From positions 310,001 to 374,000 of the forward strand of contig JAHNUO010000029.1 in NCBI GenBank assembly GCA_019787685.1: a stretch of 64,000 nucleotides of DNA. Direction: 5' to 3'. Below the pieces are notes generated by a model. It was not told the DNA's origin. It worked only from the letters and a program-made list of their open reading frames with translations, and made no database searches. Positions 55,299 to 64,000 of the stretch are shown here, piece after piece. The stretch is from Chiua virens. Taxonomy: Eukaryota; Basidiomycota; Agaricomycetes; Boletales; Boletaceae. How positions within the stretch are numbered: the first letter of the stretch is position 1; every line of letters starts with the position of its first letter. A program made the translations under genes and the position numbers.

Positions 55299-57016
55299 AC
55301 GGGCATGTGACTGAGTGAAAGGAAGTTCAACAACAGGAAATATTCATTATCTCCCATGATTGCTCTGGCAATGCCACAAATTGGTACCATGTGTGGTGCA
55401 GTCCATTTTCAAAGGATGGCACATGAATGGAGAGATGGAGAGGGCCATGTAGGTCCTACAATCAGTGACCACATGTGAGTATAAGTACATAAGTGCTATC
55501 TTTTGACCCTCTTTACTTATTACTAATGTTTTTGATCATATCCAAGAAGAAAGTAATATATGATTTGTGCAAGGCTGTCCTTGGTTGTAATCCAAGCTGC
55601 AAACCTTTACAAATGCCCAAAGATGCAACATGTACTCATCAAACTTCCAGTAGCTTGGTTGAAGGCAAGATTGGGCAGCAATACCACTCAAGGAACATTA
55701 ATGCAAACTACATCAAATGCTGCCAATGCAGAGCAATCTACCAGTATGGATATTAATGGCAGGCACTATGCATTGTATACAGTAAAAATTTGACTTTAGT
55801 TTTGTAGAGGTGGGGCCACAGCCTTTTATGGTGTCAAAGGACTACTGTAGCTTCTGTGGTGACTTTATGGGCCAGAGGAGACATGTCTGCAATGACTGCA
55901 GTGCATGGGTATGCAAGCAATCAAAGAAACATGGAAATGGGTGTATTTACTACAGGATAGTATGAGCTGATGTTGTGTTTCACTGCCTGGTGTGTAATGC
56001 AAAGCACTGGCATGCACTGGGAAATCCTTCTGATAATGGCATTCTGGTAAATCCTTCTGACAACAGTGTTCCAATAAATCCCCCAAGTAGTGGCATTCCA
56101 GTAAGTGCTGCTGATCCACACATCTAGCTCTGGTGAACATCCCTAACTGGAAAGCAGAAAGTATGGTTTCATCAGATATGGGGGGAGAAAGCAGGTGAAG
56201 CTCACATATGGCCTCTTGTGCTCATTAACATCAGGCTGCATAACAGTGTGGAGACCTTTATTTCCAATGCATTGAAGCTGCACTTCAGCAGTATCTAGCA
56301 TCTCCAGAAAATGTGCCTTCCACACTCTCAACTGCTCATTATCACTCTCTCCAGCTGCTATTCATCAACATGTGCCTGAAACCATATGGGTAGCCAGGGT
56401 CCCTCAGAGAAATGGACTGAGTCTTGCCAGATCAGTAGAGTTGAAGCTACCTGCGAACATGTTCATCATCATAGATATTCACTCTAACACTTTTATGGGC
56501 AGTCTGCAATGGGTGGGAGGCCATTTGTTACCACAAACTGCCCTCAGAAGTGAGGTCCTCTCTGAGTTCTGTGGAATGGCTTTCTTGGATAGAATGATGC
56601 AGGCTGCCATGGTTGCCAGCAGCTTTCCACCACCCCAACAAAAGTGTTGGTATAAAGATTGCCCTTTCCTCTGAGGGGGATGGAGGGGGCTATTGCTTGC
56701 CACCTGTGGACCTGCAGTTTACATTCAGGAGAGGTTCTTGGATCTCAAATGGTTGGTTGAACGGTAAAATTTCTGACACCCTAGTTCTTGCTTGCTGCTT
56801 AACAAGTATGCTTTCCAAGGGGCTTATTTGACTTTGTGTTGGCATTTGCAGGCTCATCCACAATTTCAAACTTTGCAAGGGTGGTGGGTTGAAATCTAAA
56901 CCTCTTACAGATGAACAGCATTATGCTCATCTACAGGGAGAGAGGCAGTGATGTGATGTGCGGGCACATAGGGCTGCATTCTCTCCCACTGAGAGCCTGG
57001 GGGTTTGAGTTCAGGG
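55299..57016. other. Decayed transposon-like sequence with a Cys cluster
   Basis: From about 55,844 on plus the frame reads YCSFCGDFMGQRRHVC, then CSAWVC and GC, a Cys-pair pattern (CX2C...CX2CX4C) like a treble-clef or PHD-type zinc finger. HCLVCNAKHWH follows about 30 residues later. Stops interrupt it. A minor repeat of AAATCC(T/C)TCTGA lies near 56,020-56,065. The remainder contains only short ORFs. Confidence 0.35.
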
Positions 57017-57615
57017 TGTAACAACCTAGAACAAAAGATGAACCTGCAGATGGTTGTAAGAGTTGCAGATAGTGATATGCACTATATTCAGTGCTAGGTT
57101 CTATCCAGTGAGGCAAGAACTATGGAGGGAGCCTTTCTGAGAGAAGAAGAGGGAAATCCCAAAGGTGAACTTTAGAGTTCCCTTGGTATTGCATTCACAT
57201 CTTATATACTAAAGTACAATTGGAGTTCTAATCTGAGTATGAACTATGTAGATAAGCAAACAATATCCCATTAGATGATAAGGTGTGAAATAGATGAGGC
57301 ATAGATAAAAAACATAAGGAGTACATGAGGTTGTACAGGTATCTGGCAGTTATGAGTCATAAGGAATCATAGATAAGAGAACATGCATTATATGTATAGT
57401 AGCATAGGTATGCACTGCTTTAAGAGTCAGTGTGAGTCATGATTAATGAATTGTGTGAATACATATGTTGAGCATGTGTTATGGGTTGGTATGATGTGAG
57501 AGAATATGGCAGCCAATCAGATATAATACTGAGTATAGCCTTAGCATGAGGCAAGATATGCCATGATAGATAATGATCTTGAATAAGGAATGGTGAAAGA
57601 AAGTGAGGTGTTACA
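57017..57615 (-). repeat. LTR of the TGTTAYGAT-related family, reverse orientation
   Basis: It starts TGTAACAACCTAGAACAAA, the complement of the end of the LTRs at 51508 and 53415, and ends GAGGTGTTACA. CAGGG occurs just outside the left end (57012-57016). It also overlaps the right end (57614-57618), so the exact border is uncertain. Confidence 0.75.
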
Positions 57616-60305
57616 GGGCCTGGGCCAAGGGAGGGTATAGGCCTTCTCCATATGACTTTATTGTCAAGGATAATGATATGGGAGTGCAGATGACTGTGGG
57701 TGGCAGTCAGCTGCACTGAAGGCAGCCAACCTGAATGGGCTCATTTCAGACTGAGCAGTGTGGTGCCAAAAGTCTTTTGGCATGACTACCCACCATCTGA
57801 GAAACTGAAGGACATTTTTTTGTCAGGGTTATGAAGAGTAAAGCAGGGTTAAAACAATTGGAATGCACACACTAGACCTTTTGATGTTCTTTGCTGTTGT
57901 ACAAACTTAGGGTTTGATGAGCATAGGGAATGGCACCACATCTGACCAGTGAACTAATACATTTGTGTCCCCCTTAATTCTTTACAAGCAACCCTTCAGA
58001 TTCAATATAGCACCTTATGTGCATGATTAATAAGCAATGTAGGACAGTACCACATACCATGCTGCAGCGCTGCATCTCACAAACTCTCAACACTTGGAGA
58101 GTGCTGTGCTCCGCTGGCAATGACCTTGTTTACAGTACCTGGTTGTAAGCAATCCAGCCATATTTTACTGCCCAGAGTGAATTATAGCACCATTTTCCTA
58201 TTAGCAACTACTACTGTTAGAATGCAACATTGATATGGCATGCCATATCAATGTTGCATACTTGTCACCATCAGAAGGCCATGTACCTTGCCAACCGAGG
58301 CTTCAAATGGGACTGGAATCATCGCAGATAAGGACCACCATCAATAGAACAGCCTTCACACTGTTGAAAGTTTGGGCTTGCCACACAAGCAAATCAATGT
58401 CTAGGCTCACAAAAACTATCTCAATTGGCTTCATTTGATAGAAATTATTTTACCTTGTGAAATTTTGAGAAGAAGTTTAGAGGCAGGATTTTTTTTTGAA
58501 AATCTGTCCAGTTCTAGACAGTTGGGAACCTTTCTGTCAAAAACTGTCCAGATAATGGTTGGTTTGCTGATGACGGTTCCTGTTGGCTGGACACAATAGC
58601 ACACTTGGGCATATGGTCCAGCCAGTGTATATGTGTGCAACAGCAGGGTTAACAACACAGCAGTCACCCAATCGAAAAAGTGCTCACTGCCCTAGCTGCC
58701 ACAAGTGCTTGACTCCATCTGCTGCCACAATGACTACTAGCCTGTCTTCAATTTCAAATTGTTCTATTTCTTAGCACTGAGGCCAAGACACAGTTGATGT
58801 TGTAACTTGCCATTGTCTGTTCACAAGTAAAGCTAGCGAAGAGTGAGTGTAGCAACCATCAGAGAGTGCAAGCACAGTGATGGTATGGAGAGATGCACCT
58901 ATGTCAATGACTTGGAGACCCATTACAGTGGCATAGTGGGTTTTTACAGGACCTGACCACAGTGGTGCTGGATGGGTGCTGGACATGATTCAAGGGGAGA
59001 AGAATGGTGGCCCTGAGATGCACTCAGTGAGATGGCCTAAAATCTCACCTGCACTGACTTGTGATCCAGCCTCTAACAGGGATGCTGAAGACTTTGAAGC
59101 CCCTGTAAACTACTGCACCTATGCAACAAATGCATAGGAAGAGAGGAATGCTTGGATTTGTGACAAGCATGGCAAAGGCAGGGAAAAAATAAGTAAAAGT
59201 GAAAGGGGTGTATAGAGAAATCAGCTGGACTCCTGCCAAGACATGATATTTGAGATTCAATGCAGCACCAGTTTTAGTGAGGTGGAACATTGTCCGTGAC
59301 AGTGGATTTCTCAATAGCAGTGCTATTCATTTGTAAGATTAGCACTCAAAGTAATGGCTGAAGGGGTTGCTGAATGAGGGCAAGGTTGGTCCAGGTAGTT
59401 GGAGCTGTTCACAGGTATGTGTCTCCTGGGCTAAGAAAGAGCATGGCATGAAAAGAACAGTGACACACATGCACCTGGGAAGAGCAATGGTGGCCAGGAG
59501 TGAAGAGGCAAAACAACAACTGCTGCATGTAGGATGCACTGCAGAGCAGATCATGGTATCACAACATTCAATGAGGATTGGGAGTGTTTGTAACTACAGC
59601 CAAACAAAGCTTGTAATCAAATGCATTTTGGTTCAATCCAAGCCCCTACCAGACTTGAAGCTCGAAGCTTGAAGAATAGACATTGATGATGTGCCTACAT
59701 GGTCAACTGAGCCCACTGTTATATATGTTACAGCAAGCTCTGGATCCATCCACAATGAACATTAAAGATTGAATGCTGAACTAGGCAGGGTTGAGTAAAC
59801 CAACCCTGTCACAGGCACTGGTCCGCTTGTTTGTCTGTAAACTAGAAAAGGGCAAGTGTAGGCTATGGAGTGGGACAGCTTCACAGGGAAGAAGAGGGAT
59901 ACTCTGGGACACAATGTCCAAGTTGAGGGACTGAAGCAGTGGGAATTTTGCAGGTTGGCCATCACATGCTGTTTTTTTGCTATCATGGGGTCTAACATTA
60001 TAATATTGGCCATAAAGGGTACATAGTGGTGCTGCAGCAGGGTAGTTGCTGAACCAATGTGCCAGGGTCAGCCCTTCTGGTACAGCAACTCCTGCACTCA
60101 AAATGTTGCCTAGGTGACAGGCAGGAATGGTGGTAAATGCATGCTCTAATGACTCAGATCTCACTCAGGGTCCACCTGGCGATGGGACGCATGCTATGCC
60201 ATGGGCATGCAATATGCTGCCATAGAGGGTGGTAGTAGCCCTCCAGCTCAGGCTGAAAGGGTGAATACTGCATCACATAGCATCCACTAATGCAAATTCT
60301 CATTG
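57616..60305. other. CpG-poor sequence without recognised gene
   Basis: Short ORFs on both strands (for example 59367-59672 plus, MLNEGKVGPGSWSCSQVCVS; 60164-59781 minus) show no domain I recognise. The minus ORF at 59314-59045 has a hydrophobic stretch (FLCICCIGAVVYRGF). A perfect hairpin TTGATATGGCATGCCATATCAA is centred near 58,241. Repetitive origin is likely. Confidence 0.35.
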
Positions 60306-60923
60306 TGTTACAATCACACAATATACTATCCTAATCCCTCTATTTTTTTGCCTATTTTTCCATATTTTTCCCTTTGCATTTGAACTTGCTATAAGCATTC
60401 CATTCCTTCCGAGTTTCCGAGTTTCCGGAGTTTCCGAAATTCCCACGCTCTCGGAAACTCCGGAACTGAACACTTAGCAAATACAAAGTGATATATGATT
60501 GAAATACATTGACCCATGCCTTGCTATGGTCTAGAACCACTAACCCTTGACCAGCCTAGACCATACAAGCCCTCAGACACCCTCTAGACTCATAGTATGT
60601 CATTCCATTCTACACATGCTCACCTCATGCCTACCATCATATCCATTCCTCCTCATGTCTATGATGCAATTACATTCTATGGCTATGTATTCTAGATCCA
60701 TATACCCTATACCCATTCAAACCCTTGTCCCATAGCATAGCATATCTATAGATTTACCTTACACTTGTACAAACAGTAGAATAGTATAAAAGGGACATCC
60801 CCAACTCACTGAAGGACCCAGTCTTGTCCTTCTGGAGTTTCCCCAAGCCTCTCTAGTCACACAGACTTGCTTTCATTGTCCTTCCAGCAAATAACTTAAG
60901 CCTGTAAAGGTTTGGTTGTTTCA
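60306..60923 (+). repeat. Solo LTR of the chromovirus-type family, target duplication CATTG
   Basis: It begins TGTTACAATCACACAATAT and ends GGTTTGGTTGTTTCA, with CATTG at 60301-60305 and 60924-60928. It is 618 bp and homologous to the split LTR at 41841-45106. It includes an expanded GAGTTTCCG repeat near 60,412-60,435 and a TATA-like GTATAAAAGGG near 60,783. Confidence 0.95.
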
Positions 60924-60928
60924 CATTG

Positions 60929-62346
60929 CTGGCTTAACAACTGCCAACATGCACTGGTGCTAATGGGCACATACTCAAATGACTTGGATCTTGCAACCTA
61001 TCTAATGATGGGACGCATGCCACAAAGCTCATCCAACAGGTAGGATGTAGATGCCACACACCACTACTCATTGCAGAGTGGTGGAAACCGTCCAGGCTGC
61101 AAGGCACACTGGTGGGGTGACCTGTGTATTGCACAGCATCTACTAACATGGATGGGCCATGGACACTGGTGAGCATGCACTCTGATGACTCAGATCTTGT
61201 GACCCACCCAATGATGAGGTGTATGTCACAAAAAAAGAACTAAATGAAGCACTGAGCAGAAGATTTAACCACAGAGGATAAAGATGAACAAATATGTTAA
61301 ATCATCACCATACCATAATAATCTCATCAAGTTGAATTCCTTCACTTTTGCTTGGTACCATATAAACCTCATAATGTACACAGTATCAATAGTATCAATG
61401 CTTTCAACTGATATTTACAGATCCTTAGTCTTGAGCCATTCTAGGAAAGCACTTATTTGCTTCATGTGTTCACCCAAATTTCCTATAATGGCTTGAGACT
61501 AACAGATACTCTAGTCTCAAAGCATCCATTTTAGTACACTCACCACACTTGGGATCTACCAACTACCAAAACAGCTAGTCTCAAATTTAGGAGGCAGCAG
61601 GCTATGCCTGAATGTGTTTTGGTAGCCAGCAGATCCTGAAAGGACAGGTTGGTGGCAAGATCATCCTCTGAATCGGCCCTGGATGTCCTGGACTGGGCAG
61701 GGTCAAAATTGGATGTTGGAGATTGGTTCACTTGATTGCCAAGAGAGGTATTTGAACAATCTCCTTTGTCTCTTGTCACCCATGGCTGCAGATCATGTGT
61801 TTTTCATCCTATCATTTCTAACTCATTGTTAACTCCTTTATATATGGTGCCAAACAGATCTTTGTGATCTGATAACCAATCCACCTATCGTTATAGGATG
61901 TTTGGACACTCCTTTCTCTCTGGTTCATGAAAAATTGTGTTCCTGAAAATAGAGCATCTGCAACCATTGCCCCCCTTTTGGACGCTCTGAGACAACAACT
62001 GCAGAAACTACTTGTGGGCCTTTCTGTTCCCTGCAAAGGAATGCTGCAGCACTTAAACTGTCTGATTCACTAACACAAAAGCAGCTTCTCTCTGTGCATT
62101 CGGAGGCATGTTGCGAGCCATGAAGCGGCAAACCACAACCTACCAGCATCTTCTTATATGCATTTACACAGGCCATTTTCTTTTCTGTATTATGATGCAT
62201 TGTGATCCAAAAACCAAACAGAAGCAATGGGCATCCTTGACCTTAAAAAAAAAGGCCTCATACTTCTCAAAGTCAGAGTTACATATTTGTGAAGGATGCT
62301 GAAACAAGCTGAATATGATGAGGCACGTAGTTGGCAGGAAGCAATG
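60929..62346. other. CpG-poor sequence without recognised gene
   Basis: A repeated block containing ACTCTGATGACTCAGATCTTG-like sequence recurs at about 60,973 and 61,180 (and near 60,135). Short minus ORFs around 61,540-62,380 have no recognisable domain. Confidence 0.35.
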
Positions 62347-62900
62347 TGTAACAGTTGCGAGAGTGCTCGTATAGGAAGCAAGACCCTAAGGTCAGCTTGA
62401 GTGCAGGGTTATGTGCGTAAAGCACCTGTGCATTCCAATGGTGAAAGGGTAATTCACGAGTGTCAGTGAAGAGACTGCTCAGGCAGAGGAATATGGGTAA
62501 ACGAGTTAATTATCAAACTGGGGAATCCAGTGAGAGCTGGTCCCAGTATATATACTAAATACATATGGCTGTACACTACCGAATAAGGAATGTAGGTAGG
62601 TAAGCATAATTACGAATAGTCTGAGGTATCGGCTACATGAGGCAGCTGTGATGCAGAGGGCGTGTATGAGTTATGGCATTGACCAATAGGATATGATCCA
62701 TATGAGTTAGGTTGGAGCCATGAGGATATGTCATGCATCAATGGAAGGATCTTTGTGCGAGTACACGTGTATGAGGCATGTAATGAAATGGAAGCGCATG
62801 GAGATTAATAACATGCTTGAAGGGTGTGTTGTAATCCTAGACAACATGGTAAACACGTGTCATGAAAAAGTATAGGAGCATGGGAATTGTGATCGTAACA
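62347..62900 (-). repeat. Probable solo LTR, another family
   Basis: It begins TGTAACAGTTGCGAG and ends GATCGTAACA, with an internal TATA-like GTATATATACT near 62,546. Unlike its neighbours it contains several CpG. CAATG precedes it, and the same five bases occur five bases beyond its right end. Confidence 0.55.
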
Positions 62901-64000
62901 GATGCCAATGAATGGAGGTGGTGTGCTCAGCTGGAAATGCATGCAATTTCTCTGCTTCATCACCCATGTTTCACAGTAAGTGACTCAGGCAAAAAAGGCA
63001 ACAACACAGATCCAAGTCTGTGCATCTAATGATTCATCTATCTTTACAAAATTTATTACTCAGCTGGTCTGCACACAGTACCTTCACTTTTATATATTTC
63101 TTGTTTCTCCACTGGATTTTTAACTGTCTATGCTCAGTGCATGCCAATGTATAGACCCCTAAACTGATGTGCATCATTGTCTGATGGCATAAACAATTAA
63201 TGAAATGAAATCTAACCTCAACAAAAACTCCTTGATGCCAATGCCAACTGTATCTTTTTTCTCTCTGGAACCATGCACATGCAAGCACTCATCTAACAAA
63301 TGGGAGAAAGACACGTCATGGTCAAATTGATGGAAACCTTATTCAACAATGAAAGTACAAATATTCATCCTTACCAGTTCAATATTGATGACATAGCAGT
63401 CAAAGAATTTGAAGGAGTATAGGGCTGGCGCAGCATCAAGATCAATATCTTCCATGAAGAAGTAAATTGCATAGATGCTGCTTCTTGTAAGAAGTTTGTC
63501 ATAGGCTATGATGATCACAGCCAAAGCAACAGGAATGAAGAGGATTGTACATGGAAATAGTAGCGTAGCAATTCAGCTAGTCAACCAGTGCACCAGCAAA
63601 CATTCTCTAAACATATTAACAGCTGATGCTTTGCAGATCATTATCACAGCATGCTATTCTCACCTATGAGGTTATTACCATAGCAAATCATTAAACTCTG
63701 CATAGTTTTAAGTTTTTTTGATAAGTGATTCTAATTCTTATGAGAGATGCACACTGTACTGACAATACTTGTAATACTAGATAACATCCATTCTGCCTTG
63801 GGTCCAGGTCTACCTGCCACTGAAACATACCAAGGGTGTTTGTGTTTGTGTCTGACAATAGGCCCATTGATGAAGTGTGAGAATCTATTGTGTGTTTTTT
63901 TAATTATTAGCCTGCTTGGATCAATGCTGCCCCATTCTCTTAATCATGCCCCCTTGACCAGGGCAAATGCGCCACATAAAACAGGCCAGAATTCAAATGG
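62901..64000. other. CpG-poor sequence without recognised gene
   Basis: Minus-strand ORFs at 63288-63034 and 63524-63339 are short and unrecognised; they might be pieces of one interrupted gene. Nothing else is seen up to the window edge. Confidence 0.35.

Noticed and set aside
59045..59672. Membrane protein or small regulator ORFs
   Set aside because: They are short, in CpG-poor repeat-like DNA, without domains or supporting splice structure.

Overview
The window looks like nuclear DNA of a filamentous basidiomycete, most likely an agaricomycete. Genes are dense and carry many introns of about 45-65 nt with GT-AG borders. The proteins include families typical of these fungi: DUF6533-type membrane proteins, an isopenicillin-N-synthase-like 2OG oxygenase, a Rho1 GTPase, a GH37 trehalase and an agaricomycete HNH protein. 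All calls were made by eye, without alignments.

Positions 1-29,540 are a gene island. In order: the 3' part of a coiled-coil/membrane-anchor gene (+); a decayed DUF6533 gene (+, 2328-3938); a 2OG-Fe(II) oxygenase (-, 4202-5757) that splices cleanly into 351 residues over 11 exons, one of them 7 nt; an apparently intact DUF6533 paralogue (+, 6279-7972); a dual-specificity phosphatase (-); Rho1 with a CVVL tail (-); an AKAP7-like 2H phosphoesterase (-); a membrane-anchored aspartic peptidase (+); a PRMT3-like arginine methyltransferase (-); a CCDC25/NFACT-R protein (-), divergent from an RBM25-type splicing factor (+); a secreted trehalase (+); and an HNH-nuclease-domain protein (-). Most are housekeeping functions (morphogenesis, RNA processing, protein methylation, trehalose use). 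No single pathway unites them.

From about 29.6 kb to the end the window is transposon territory. It opens with a cluster of AACCCATA motifs and a 2.4-kb GGTCAGA minisatellite. A complete PIF/Harbinger-type element (33,974-37,801) follows, with matching terminal inverted repeats and an uninterrupted transposase frame. Next comes a decayed Ty3/gypsy chromovirus whose pol is split by an antisense solo LTR and whose 3' LTR is split by a 2.7-kb copia-like element with a 5-bp target duplication (AATAT) and only a Gag-type ORF. Two further gypsy gag-protease fragments lie nested in one another, and several solo LTRs follow, three with perfect target duplications (ACAAC, GAGAC, CATTG).

Old elements in this half are visibly poor in CpG, and many of their broken frames carry TGA. 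The CpG-rich insertions (LTR at 40,441; copia-like element at 42,013) look recent. The pattern fits cytosine methylation and deamination acting on repeats.
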